Both the position numbers and the translations under genes were made by a program. 13,848 bases of DNA from Bacteroidota bacterium (GTDB lineage Bacteria > Bacteroidota > Bacteroidia > Bacteroidales > Prolixibacteraceae): assembly GCA_030632865.1 (NCBI GenBank), contig DAOVTY010000058.1, forward strand, positions 1 through 13,848. The letters run 5' to 3'. The first letter of the stretch is position 1, and each line of letters opens with the position of its first letter. Positions 6,772 through 13,848 of this stretch are shown here, one piece after another. Below the pieces are notes generated by a model. The model did not search any database, was not told where the DNA came from, and was given only the letters and a program-made list of their open reading frames with translations.

Positions 6772-8844
6772 ATGAATAAAGATAAACTCATATTTACTTC
6801 GTTGCTATTAATTTTTGGATTATTATCTAAAGGTCAAAACAATGTAGAAAGTGTAAATTCGGAGCAAGATACCACAACGTTATCTGGAGAGATTGATGAA
6901 GTTATAGTAACTGCTTTTCGTTCGCCTTATAATATATTCAATATTCCTGCTCCGGTAAATTTAATTACAGAAACTCAATTGAAAATAGGAAGCTCGTTTA
7001 CACCTGTAGAGGCATTAAATCAAGTTTCTGGAGTTTTAATGCACCACGGAACATTAAATACAAATCGGTTAACCATTCGTGGAATTGGCTCGCGAACACC
7101 ATACTCTACCAATAAAATAAAAGCATATTTCGGAGAAATACCTTTAACCTCTGGCGACGGTGAAACAACTTTAGAAGACTTGGAAAATACTGCAATAAAA
7201 CGTGTGGAAATTATAAAAGGTCCATCGTCTAGTTTATATGGAGCCGGGCTTGGCGGAGTTATTCTTTTCAGTCCAAAATCTGTAATCAAAAATTTTGTTC
7301 AGAATAAAACTACCGTGGCATCTTTTGGAACTATAAAGAACACACTTTCGGCTGGTATAATACAAAATAACTTAAACATTTATGCTCTAGGTTCTATTTT
7401 GAAAAGTGATGGATTTCGCGAAAATAATAATACCAATCGCTCCAATATTCTTATAAATTCAGAGTTCTCTTTTTCTGAAAAAAGCAATATTCAAATTTTG
7501 TTAAAGTCAACTAAAATGAAAGCTTTTATTCCAAGCTCGTTAGATTTAATAACGTTTCAGGAATCACCTGAAAAGGCAGCTTCTAACTGGCAAGAAATTG
7601 AAGGATTTGAAGATTACACAAACGGACAATTTGGACTTACTTTTAATCATTTAACTGAAAAGAAAGGCAAAATATCCGTTACAACTTTCGGTAGTTTTCG
7701 AGTAGCAGAAGAACTTCGTCCATTCAATCGCTTAGAAGAATCGTCAAGTTTTATTGGGTGGAGAGGACACTTCCAGAAAATAATAAAAGGAGAAAATAGT
7801 CAGTTCATTATAAGTTCCGGATTAGAGTTTTTTCGAGAAAAATATAACTGGTCCACTTTCTCAAACAAAACTACTAAAGACTTACTTTCTGACAATATTG
7901 AAAAAAGACAATACGAAAACTTATTTGTTCAAATTGAATCGAGTTTCAACAATTGTTTATTTGTTTCGGCAGGCTTAAATGGAAATTTAACCCGTTACAA
8001 TTACATCGATAAATTTTTTGACAATGGAGATCAATCGGGAGAATATTCTTACAAACCTGTACTCTCGCCAAGGTTGGGACTGAATTATTTACTTAAGAAA
8101 CAGTTTTCTATTTTTGGAAATGTTAGCCATGGTTTTTCTACACCCACTTTTGAAGAGACATTATTGCCTGAGGGCGATTTAAATACCGGGATTAAACCAG
8201 AAACTGGATGGAATACAGAAATTGGGTTTCGTACGCAGCTCTTTAATAGGCTACAAATTATGGCAAGTTATTACCGTATTTATGTTACTAATTTATTGGT
8301 TGCACGAAGAACAGACGAGGATGCTTATATTGGAGTAAATGCAGGCAAATCATTGCATCCGGGTTTGGAGATAGAAATTAATTGGCAAGTTACTGATGCA
8401 AAAAATTACCCCAATCTGGCTCTTAACGGAAATGCCACCATTGCAAATTATCATTTTAAAGATTTTATTGACGAAGGAGTTGATTACTCTGATAAGAATC
8501 TTCCAGGAACTACAAAAAATACATGGTTACTAATGTCAAATCTAAATGTTACTCAGAATATAAAACTAAATTTATGGCATCGCTTTACTGGAGAAATGGC
8601 TGTTAACGATGCCAACTCTGATTACTCTGATGCATTTGGAATTACCAACTTAGAAACCATTTATTCAAGAAAAATTAAAAAGCTTGATTTTAAACTTAAA
8701 GGAGGCATTCAAAATATTTTTGATGTAAAATATTCTTCCATGCTTGCAGTAAATGCACCATCGTTTGGTGGAAATTTGCCACGTTACTATTATCCGGGGA
8801 ATCCTCGCAATTTCTATGTTTCTATATTAATGAAGTTGGAGTAA
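6772..8844 (+). CDS. TonB-dependent outer-membrane receptor, siderophore/iron-complex type
   Basis: Imports a ligand, probably an iron chelate, across the outer membrane using energy from TonB-ExbBD. The 690-residue product has a short signal peptide (residues 1-21), a TonB-box-like DEVIVTAFR at 42-50, a plug domain of about residues 55-170 containing RLTIRGIGSRTPYS and VEIIKGPSSSLYGAGLGG, then a long beta-barrel of alternating strands. It ends in NFYVSILMKLE, close to the usual final-strand pattern for barrel assembly. It lacks the N-terminal carboxypeptidase-like extension of SusC proteins and has no SusD neighbour, so a polysaccharide role is unlikely. Substrate choice (catecholate, hydroxamate, citrate, heme or cobalamin) cannot be read from sequence. 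No Fur-like operator was recognised in the 97-bp divergent region, where only AT-rich sequence is seen. Confidence 0.9.
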   Translation: MNKDKLIFTSLLLIFGLLSKGQNNVESVNSEQDTTTLSGEIDEVIVTAFRSPYNIFNIPAPVNLITETQLKIGSSFTPVEALNQVSGVLMHHGTLNTNRLTIRGIGSRTPYSTNKIKAYFGEIPLTSGDGETTLEDLENTAIKRVEIIKGPSSSLYGAGLGGVILFSPKSVIKNFVQNKTTVASFGTIKNTLSAGIIQNNLNIYALGSILKSDGFRENNNTNRSNILINSEFSFSEKSNIQILLKSTKMKAFIPSSLDLITFQESPEKAASNWQEIEGFEDYTNGQFGLTFNHLTEKKGKISVTTFGSFRVAEELRPFNRLEESSSFIGWRGHFQKIIKGENSQFIISSGLEFFREKYNWSTFSNKTTKDLLSDNIEKRQYENLFVQIESSFNNCLFVSAGLNGNLTRYNYIDKFFDNGDQSGEYSYKPVLSPRLGLNYLLKKQFSIFGNVSHGFSTPTFEETLLPEGDLNTGIKPETGWNTEIGFRTQLFNRLQIMASYYRIYVTNLLVARRTDEDAYIGVNAGKSLHPGLEIEINWQVTDAKNYPNLALNGNATIANYHFKDFIDEGVDYSDKNLPGTTKNTWLLMSNLNVTQNIKLNLWHRFTGEMAVNDANSDYSDAFGITNLETIYSRKIKKLDFKLKGGIQNIFDVKYSSMLAVNAPSFGGNLPRYYYPGNPRNFYVSILMKLE

Positions 8845-8850
8845 ATTTAA

Positions 8851-10407
8851 CTATTCAGGATAACCGGTTATCTTTCTAATTCTTTTGTAAAACCGCTTCA
8901 GTTTTTTGTACATCTTTTTATAAACCTTTTTGTACAACTGGTTATAAATTTTAACATTTTCAATGTTTGGGTGAAATTCACTTTTATAGTGAACCATTTT
9001 AGCCATCGCATCTTCAATTGACTTGTAATTTCCTGTTCCAAATGCTGTAATTATAGCTGCTCCCAAACCAGAAGCTTCGGCAGTTTTTCCACGAGAAATA
9101 GACAGGTTAAATATATCGGCAGCAATCTGGCAAATTTCGTCGCTTTGCGAACCACCTCCCGAGACAGTTAATTTTTGAATTTTAGTTTTTGTAACTTTTT
9201 CGATTTTCCCTTTACCTTCTAAAAGTGCAAAAGCAAGTCCCTCTATTATCGCCCTATAAACATGTGCTTTTTCATGAACATCACCAAAACCAATTATTGC
9301 ACCTTTTGCCGATGGCTGTGATAACCCAGGGCTCCAATATGGCTGAACTATTAATCCCATTGAGCCAGGGGGAGTTTTTACTAAAAATTTGTTTAATAAC
9401 TTTTCAGGTACAATTCCTTGCTCTTTTGCAAGTTTTACTTCTTTTTGTGCAAACTGATTTTTAAACCACGAAATCATCCAGAACCCACGAAAAATTTCTA
9501 TTTCTGGATTAAATAGTCCTGAAATTGCGGCAGGATACGAAGGCATAAATTTTATTGGTTCTCTGTATTTTTTGCTTGTTGTTTGTATGGTTGCGGTAGT
9601 TCCAAAACTTAAATTTGCCATTTTCTCATCCAATACACCCATTCCTAAAGTACCACAACCTTTATCTGAGCCACATGCAATAACAGGCAATCCCTCTGGC
9701 AACCCGGTTACATTACTTGCCTTGCTACTTACTTTCCCTATAATTCCACCTGGCAGAACAAGAGTAGGTAATTTATCCTTTTCAATAGGATATATTTTAG
9801 TTGTAAAATTGAATAGTTTTTTACGATTACCCCAGTTTTGTTTTTTATAGTCAAATGGAATATGTCCGATCTGCGATGCCAAAGAATCTCTAAATTTTCC
9901 TGTTAACCTATAATTTAAAAATCCCGAAACCTGCAAATATTTGTGAGTCTTTTCCCATATTTTGGGTTGATTTTGTTTAATCCAGTTGCTTTTCCCCTCG
10001 CGTTGAGCTTTTTTCAACGAATCTTGCATACCAATTACCCTGAGCACCAATTTCATACCAAACCATGGTTTGTAAACAGGTTTAGCTTTTCGTTGGTCGA
10101 GCCAAACTATAAGCGGGCGAAGTGGTTTGCCATTCTTATCAATATTAATCATTGAATTGCGAATGGTTGTAACTCCAACACCTACAATATGTTCAAAATG
10201 TTGTGGTTGTGCTTGTTTTAATTTCGTACAAGCAGTTTTTAAAGTGTCCCAATAAATTTCAGGGTCTTGCTCTGCCCAGCCTGGTTTTGGACTTACGTAA
10301 GGTTCGAAAGGTATTTTCTCTATTCCAAGTAACTCTCCTTCTAACGAAAAAAGTATGGCTCTTAAACTTTGGGTTCCACAGTCGATTGAAAGAATAGTTT
10401 TTTGCAT
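8851..10407 (-). CDS. FGGY-family carbohydrate kinase (xylulokinase-like), with a basic C-terminal tail
   Basis: ATP-dependent kinase of a sugar or polyol in the cytoplasm. The N-terminal phosphate loop SIDCGTQSLRAILF (7-20), the first-domain VGVGVTTIRNSM and the PLIVWLDQR segment, the catalytic Asp248 in ACGSDKGCGTLGMG, and the adenosine-loop LTVSGGGSQSDEICQIAAD are all in the order expected for FGGY kinases. At 518 residues it is near the family norm. The last ~30 residues, beginning YNQLYKKVYKKMYKK, are strongly basic and contain YKK-type repeats, which I do not expect in a standard xylulokinase or glycerol kinase. The substrate is unassigned: no isomerase, aldolase or sugar transporter is adjacent. 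The gene is convergent with the TonB receptor with only 6 bp between stop codons. The ATG at 10405-10407 follows a hairpin that ends ~25 nt upstream. Confidence 0.9.
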   Translation of the reverse strand: MQKTILSIDCGTQSLRAILFSLEGELLGIEKIPFEPYVSPKPGWAEQDPEIYWDTLKTACTKLKQAQPQHFEHIVGVGVTTIRNSMINIDKNGKPLRPLIVWLDQRKAKPVYKPWFGMKLVLRVIGMQDSLKKAQREGKSNWIKQNQPKIWEKTHKYLQVSGFLNYRLTGKFRDSLASQIGHIPFDYKKQNWGNRKKLFNFTTKIYPIEKDKLPTLVLPGGIIGKVSSKASNVTGLPEGLPVIACGSDKGCGTLGMGVLDEKMANLSFGTTATIQTTSKKYREPIKFMPSYPAAISGLFNPEIEIFRGFWMISWFKNQFAQKEVKLAKEQGIVPEKLLNKFLVKTPPGSMGLIVQPYWSPGLSQPSAKGAIIGFGDVHEKAHVYRAIIEGLAFALLEGKGKIEKVTKTKIQKLTVSGGGSQSDEICQIAADIFNLSISRGKTAEASGLGAAIITAFGTGNYKSIEDAMAKMVHYKSEFHPNIENVKIYNQLYKKVYKKMYKKLKRFYKRIRKITGYPE

Positions 10408-10431
10408 AAGTTTTTACGAAAATACAAAAAG

Positions 10432-10478
10432 GATTCAATTCTTTGCAACTCTCATTAATTGGAGTGCAACTTTGAATC
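10432..10478 (-). promoter_or_regulatory. Imperfect hairpin in the leader of the FGGY kinase gene
   Basis: GATTCAA (10432-10438) pairs with TTGAATC (10472-10478). Inside this, TTGCA (10443-10447) pairs with TGCAA (10465-10469), and CTC (10449-10451) with GAG (10462-10464), giving 15 pairs with one small internal loop, a bulged A and a 10-nt loop. On the minus strand the stem is followed by CC and then TTTTTG and TATTTT, so it could be a weak terminator for the upstream operon, an attenuator in the kinase leader, or an operator. It ends 24 nt before the kinase ATG. Confidence 0.4.
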
Positions 10479-10487
10479 GCATCACGA

Positions 10488-10628
10488 ATGAAAAATATCC
10501 GATTTAGGAATGTCCGATTCCCTATAAAGAGCAGTGAGGGTTCTACTTACAGGGAGATGGAGAATCATTTCTCACTTATTTTAGTTGATTTAGAAAATCA
10601 AATTCCTGTTGATATGCTTGCAAATTAA
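10488..10628 (+). other. Short open frame of 46 codons, possible gene remnant
   Basis: An uninterrupted frame from ATG 10488 to TAA 10626-10628 lies in the otherwise empty 242-bp gap between the CGGC gene and the kinase gene. The product begins MKNIRFRNVRFPIKSSEGST and ends in DLENQIPVDMLAN. Its last part faintly recalls the N-terminal LxDLIPxDHLLR segment of some DDE transposases, which would make it a truncated insertion-sequence remnant. That resemblance is by eye and weak. The 5' part has an 11-bp direct repeat with one mismatch (10494-10504 and 10509-10519). It may be non-coding. Apart from this and the hairpin, I see nothing else in the gap. Confidence 0.25.
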
Positions 10629-10649
10629 AATAATTAAAAAAGAAAGATG

Positions 10650-11087
10650 CTAATCATACATTATTCTCAAATCTTCATTTACCAATGTTGGTTTAATTGC
10701 TTTATCCCATTTATTGGCATGCCAGGTTCCAATATTTTTGTGTGTTGTGTAATATTTTTGAGGAATTGGATGAGTTCCTATCACAACTTTTGTTTTGTAT
10801 TTATCTTCTATAAATTTTTTGAAATCAGAAATATAAGGACACGGCGGATATCCAACAACAAATCCTGTTGCAAAATGTATTGCTTCTGCTCCGTTTTTAA
10901 TCATCTCTTCAGGCGTATATTCAATATTTCCACCGGGGCAACCACCACAACTTGTAAATCCAACAATTTCTAAAGATTCATTTTTGCTGTATATATCAAA
11001 AGCACCATCTCGTTTTTGCATCGCCCTAAAACATTTTCCGCCCGCACAACCTTTATACCTGTCACAAATAATTATTCCTACTTTCAT
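10650..11087 (-). CDS. CGGC-domain protein (cysteine-rich, putative metal/redox protein)
   Basis: A small cytoplasmic cysteine-rich protein of the CGGC family (Pfam PF08821), proposed to bind metal or act in redox chemistry; no reaction is established. The start chosen is ATG 11085-11087, giving MKVGIIICDRYKGCAGGKCF and a 145-residue product, the normal beginning for this family. An upstream GTG at 11120 would add 11 residues without family support. Visible motifs are the N-terminal CDRY-KGCAGGKC cluster (Cys8, Cys14, Cys19), the name-giving SCGGCPGG, and VGYPPCPYI near the middle, which together could bind a metal or cluster. It lies 65 bp downstream of the cytochrome b-PAS gene on the same strand, so it may be the third gene of the octaheme cytochrome operon. 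This family is often seen in anaerobes, which fits the context. Confidence 0.85.
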   Translation of the reverse strand: MKVGIIICDRYKGCAGGKCFRAMQKRDGAFDIYSKNESLEIVGFTSCGGCPGGNIEYTPEEMIKNGAEAIHFATGFVVGYPPCPYISDFKKFIEDKYKTKVVIGTHPIPQKYYTTHKNIGTWHANKWDKAIKPTLVNEDLRIMYD

Positions 11088-11152
11088 ATTTAATAATAAC
11101 CTCACTAAAATTAATTCCACTACTTCAAATATTAAAAACTATATAATAATTC

Positions 11153-12490
11153 CTAACTCAGATTTGCATCATCCAGTTTAGAGATATCGAGAATAAATCC
11201 CTCCATCCCAACATTTTTATTTCCTATAGTTATTGGATTGGCGGATAAAATATGTTGCCCAGAAGTACCATCTTTACAACGTCTAAAAGCAATTTTTCCT
11301 GTTATAGTTTCTCCGCTCATTACAGTACTAAAAGTTTTTTCAAGCTCATCAACATCTTTAGGTTTTCGGGTAATAGAAAAATGTTTACCCACAATTTCAT
11401 CTTTACTTTTGTATTTATAAAGTTCGAGCCAGGCGCCGTTTACATCGACAATAATACCATTTTCATCAAGCCTATAATAACCTGCACTACTATTCCGAAC
11501 TGTAAAATACATATGCTCCGACAGTTTCTCCGACTCTTTAATATCGAGTATGAAACCTTCAAGCCCAACAATCACATCATCTTCTAATACCGGATTTGCC
11601 GACAATAGGTGCTTGCCAAAAGAACCATCGAAACATTTACGCATTACCGGCATTCCAGTAATCATTTCGCCATTTATAACTCTCTCAACAAGCTCATCCA
11701 TTTCTGCCAAGTTCTTTTTATCGCGAGTATAAGAGTAGTGTTTTCCAATAATTTCATCTCTACTTTTACAACTATACATTTCAAGCCAGGCATCATTTAC
11801 ATCTTCAATAATACCTTCTTTATTTAAACGATAATATCCTGCGGCACTTTCGTTTACCGCTTTTTGTAAATTATTTAGTCGTTCCTCTTTTTCATCAACA
11901 TCAACTACTTCCCACCCAGTAATCATTGCTTTAATTCCGGACATTGGTGTGTGCCCAGTTGTGGTTAAGTAAACATGAGCAACAACAAATGCCAATAAAA
12001 CAAAAGCTCCGAAAGTATGAATTATGGCTACTACACTTAATCCAAAAATATGCACTGGATTATCAGGATAAACATAAAAAAGATATAAAAATCCAGTTGT
12101 AACCTGAACCGGAATTACAAATATTTTTAAACCTAAATAGATTAACCGCTGAAGCGGATTAAATTTATTATAAATTGTTTTATGAGTTGGATGTGGCGCA
12201 CCTTTGAAAATACCAGTTATGTAATACGATATTTGTGCTTTCATGAACTTTGTTGTAGGAATGTACTGTTTCCATTCGCCTGTAACAAAGTGCCAAAATA
12301 TTGCAAATACAATTAAAATGAGCAGTGCCCAGGCAGCAATATTATGCCAACGCACAACATTTTCGAATCCTAATATTTTATACGAACCATGAATTTCGAA
12401 TCCTGTAAATGCTAGAAAGAAAATAAGTAATGCCTGATTCCAATGCCAAAATCTTTCGAATCCTCTATAAATATATGTTTTACGCTTCAT
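11153..12490 (-). CDS. Membrane cytochrome b fused to two tandem PAS domains, no output domain
   Basis: The N-terminal ~200 residues are a di-heme-type cytochrome b (Ni/Fe-hydrogenase, thiosulfate-reductase and formate-dehydrogenase gamma class, PF01292-like). There are four hydrophobic helices with candidate heme histidines His16 (FWHWN), His49 (RWHNIAAW), His67 (FWHFVTGEW), His158 and His172 (AHVYLTT), plus the conserved loop KFNPLQRLIYL. Such subunits oxidise menaquinol and pass electrons outward. A short charged linker of about residues 195-210 follows, then PAS1 (about 210-319) and PAS2 (about 330-437), and the chain ends at 445 with no kinase, cyclase or HTH part. The PAS domains should lie in the cytoplasm. 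The start is ATG 12488-12490, seven nt after the octaheme stop. An in-frame TTG at 12547 would overlap the previous gene by 50 bp and is rejected. Tight spacing implies co-transcription and a functional pair with the octaheme cytochrome. Confidence 0.88.
   Translation of the reverse strand: MKRKTYIYRGFERFWHWNQALLIFFLAFTGFEIHGSYKILGFENVVRWHNIAAWALLILIVFAIFWHFVTGEWKQYIPTTKFMKAQISYYITGIFKGAPHPTHKTIYNKFNPLQRLIYLGLKIFVIPVQVTTGFLYLFYVYPDNPVHIFGLSVVAIIHTFGAFVLLAFVVAHVYLTTTGHTPMSGIKAMITGWEVVDVDEKEERLNNLQKAVNESAAGYYRLNKEGIIEDVNDAWLEMYSCKSRDEIIGKHYSYTRDKKNLAEMDELVERVINGEMITGMPVMRKCFDGSFGKHLLSANPVLEDDVIVGLEGFILDIKESEKLSEHMYFTVRNSSAGYYRLDENGIIVDVNGAWLELYKYKSKDEIVGKHFSITRKPKDVDELEKTFSTVMSGETITGKIAFRRCKDGTSGQHILSANPITIGNKNVGMEGFILDISKLDDANLS
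11180..11863 (-). repeat. Tandem duplication of a PAS domain within the cytochrome b-PAS gene
   Basis: Two ~107-residue segments of the same protein align end to end with roughly half of positions identical. Shared blocks include SAAGYYRL/SSAGYYRL, GII-DVN-AWLE-Y, DEI-GKH-S-TR, a Cys before a DG turn, H-LSANP, and EGFILDI. Their closeness to each other implies a recent internal duplication. Both keep one Cys (286 and 405) and two His (251/370 and 294/413) at matching places. Confidence 0.85.
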
Positions 12491-12497
12491 TTTGTTT

Positions 12498-13848
12498 TTA
12501 TTTTCTGTTAATAATTCGCAAAGCCGCATGTATAAATACCCCAACAAACGACATTATTATTAAAATAATACCAACACTATCTAAAAATTTACTTCTGTCT
12601 CTACCCGGCAAATAAAAGTCGTTTAACAAATTTAATCGCCCGTTACTTGTATGACAATCGATACACTGCAACGACTCTTTGCTTGATGCAACCATGTGAT
12701 TAATTGGCCATGACATTTCTGTGGAAATAAAATCGTATTTGCCACTGTATGGTAATCCAACACTGTCCATCCCGGTTTGTGATGCGTTATTCCAATCAAA
12801 ATTTTTCCAATAAGAAGTACTATCTTTTCCATATAAATGAGGAACAATAATGATATTATTTATAGGATCGTAAATTTGTTTTGCTACATGTTTTTTTATA
12901 GGTACTATTTTGGCTTTTTTGTCGGAATAGTCACCCAGTAAAGTATTAAGTTTAACAACGCTGCCAGGCTGAACTTTATCGCCTAAAATATAGTGTTTTG
13001 CATTTCCGTTAAACCATACATACTCCGGTTCCACATTATTTGCCCAAACAAACGACCCTTTTTTTGAGAGATAAGAGAGGTTTCCAAGACTGTCTTTTTC
13101 TGCAATCAAACTACCATCACTGTTTAGTTTTCCGGCTGCTGACCAGTCCCAACTCATTTTTGTTGAGCTAACTTTGGCATATTCTGGAATATGGCAAGTT
13201 TGGCATGCGATTTTATTGGTATGTTGGTTTAATATTGAATTAGAATGTGGCGAATTTGCATGACACTGTTCGCAGCTAACACGATTTTCATCAACCGATG
13301 CAATTGAGTATAAATTTCCGGTTATGTTGTGGTGCTCTGTTTTATGGCAGTCGGTACAGTTCATATTTGCACCGTCAATTGCCATGTGCACATCAATATC
13401 GTGTGTAACCAAATTCATTTCTCGGGCAATGTCGCCATGTTTAACATTATTACCTCCACCGCCATTAAAATGGCATGCTCCACAATTCTCTTTTTGCGGT
13501 TTACCAATATTCTGAGAAATTAATTTATAATCGGGCGGCGTAAATGTTTCTCCATCAAATATTGTTGTTTCAGTAACAGGCAAACCTGCCCCTGACGGAA
13601 ACTTTTTATATGTTCCGGTTTGATCGTGACAAACTAAACAATCTATATTATTTTTATTAGCATGATCGAAACTACTGTCTTCCCAACCGTATCCGATATG
13701 ACAACTTGTACAACGCGATTCGTTAGATGCAATGCCAATACAAAAATTATTAATTATATTTTTTTTACCGATCTGAATGGTGTCACCCTCTTCTGTAATA
13801 TAATCTCTGGTCCATTTCCAATGAGACGTCATCATTATCTCCTGATCT
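12498..13848 (-). CDS. Octaheme c-type cytochrome, tetrathionate reductase (OTR) family, C-terminally membrane-anchored; 5' end outside window
   Basis: A multiheme periplasmic reductase. The Shewanella OTR prototype reduces tetrathionate, nitrite and hydroxylamine in vitro; its natural substrate is unsettled. The frame is open past ATG 13835 to the right edge (DQEIMMTSHWKWT), so the real start with signal peptide and first heme lies outside. Seven CxxCH motifs are visible; numbered from the internal Met at 13835 their first Cys are 42, 66, 118, 160, 188, 211 and 391. One more upstream would give eight. TSHWKW, CHFNGGGGNNVKHGD and EMNLVTHDIDVHMA are typical OTR blocks. Residues ~418-441 form a membrane helix (VGIILIIMSFVGVFIHAAL) followed by NRK, so the enzyme is probably tethered to the inner membrane facing the periplasm. 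The cytochrome b-PAS gene follows after 7 bp and is the likely electron donor. Confidence 0.92.
   Translation of the reverse strand, partial: DQEIMMTSHWKWTRDYITEEGDTIQIGKKNIINNFCIGIASNESRCTSCHIGYGWEDSSFDHANKNNIDCLVCHDQTGTYKKFPSGAGLPVTETTIFDGETFTPPDYKLISQNIGKPQKENCGACHFNGGGGNNVKHGDIAREMNLVTHDIDVHMAIDGANMNCTDCHKTEHHNITGNLYSIASVDENRVSCEQCHANSPHSNSILNQHTNKIACQTCHIPEYAKVSSTKMSWDWSAAGKLNSDGSLIAEKDSLGNLSYLSKKGSFVWANNVEPEYVWFNGNAKHYILGDKVQPGSVVKLNTLLGDYSDKKAKIVPIKKHVAKQIYDPINNIIIVPHLYGKDSTSYWKNFDWNNASQTGMDSVGLPYSGKYDFISTEMSWPINHMVASSKESLQCIDCHTSNGRLNLLNDFYLPGRDRSKFLDSVGIILIIMSFVGVFIHAALRIINRK

Noticed and set aside
6772..8844. Idea that the TonB receptor and the sulfatase form a polysaccharide-utilisation locus
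   Set aside because: The receptor is 690 residues with no SusC-type N-terminal extension, there is no SusD or glycoside hydrolase, and four unrelated genes lie between it and the sulfatase.
8859..8872. Perfect 14-bp palindrome GATAACCGGTTATC
   Set aside because: It lies inside the last codons of the kinase and is short. No second copy or T-run supports an operator or terminator role; it could be chance.
11085..11120. GTG start at 11120 for the CGGC protein
   Set aside because: The 11 added residues are not family-like. ATG at 11087 directly precedes KVGIIICDRYKG, the normal CGGC start.
12488..12547. In-frame TTG start at 12547 for the cytochrome b-PAS gene, adding 19 residues
   Set aside because: It overlaps the octaheme gene by 50 bp and the added residues do not resemble the family N-terminus. 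ATG at 12490 gives MKRKTYIYRG, the usual beginning, 7 nt after the upstream stop.

Overview
The window looks like chromosomal DNA from a Bacteroidota bacterium, most likely a marine or sediment, facultatively anaerobic member of the Bacteroidales/Marinilabiliales type. That placement is inference. It rests on the AT-rich sequence, A/T-rich leaders without Shine-Dalgarno sequences, a fused alpha-beta 2-oxoacid dehydrogenase E1, a siderophore-type TonB-dependent receptor, a secreted lipoprotein sulfatase, and an octaheme cytochrome module. No rRNA, tRNA, CRISPR array or intact insertion sequence was seen.

Left part (1-6674): the 3' portion of a fused E1 2-oxoacid dehydrogenase runs in from the left edge on the + strand. 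A 171-bp element with 29-bp imperfect inverted ends (REP/MITE-like) follows it. Next come minus-strand genes: an iduronate-2-sulfatase-like lipoprotein sulfatase, an NTF2-like secreted protein whose frame carries an in-frame TAA at codon 31, a small secreted protein of unknown function with its own strong terminator, a class I/II aminotransferase, and a fructosamine-kinase-family protein that must start at TTG.

Middle (6772-10649): a TonB-dependent receptor on + meets an FGGY-family sugar kinase on - tail to tail, with 6 bp between stop codons. The kinase has an unusual Lys/Arg/Tyr-rich C-terminal tail. A 242-bp gap upstream of it holds a 47-bp hairpin and a 46-codon open frame of uncertain status.

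Right part (10650-13848): a probable minus-strand operon enters from the right edge. It encodes a membrane-anchored octaheme cytochrome c of the tetrathionate-reductase (OTR) family (seven CxxCH motifs visible, 5' end missing), then 7 bp later a four-helix cytochrome b fused to two tandem PAS domains with no output domain, then a CGGC-domain protein. The simplest reading is that quinol electrons pass through the cytochrome b to the periplasmic octaheme enzyme, with the cytoplasmic PAS pair sensing or gating that flow. This fused redox-sensor/respiratory module is the most interesting content of the window.
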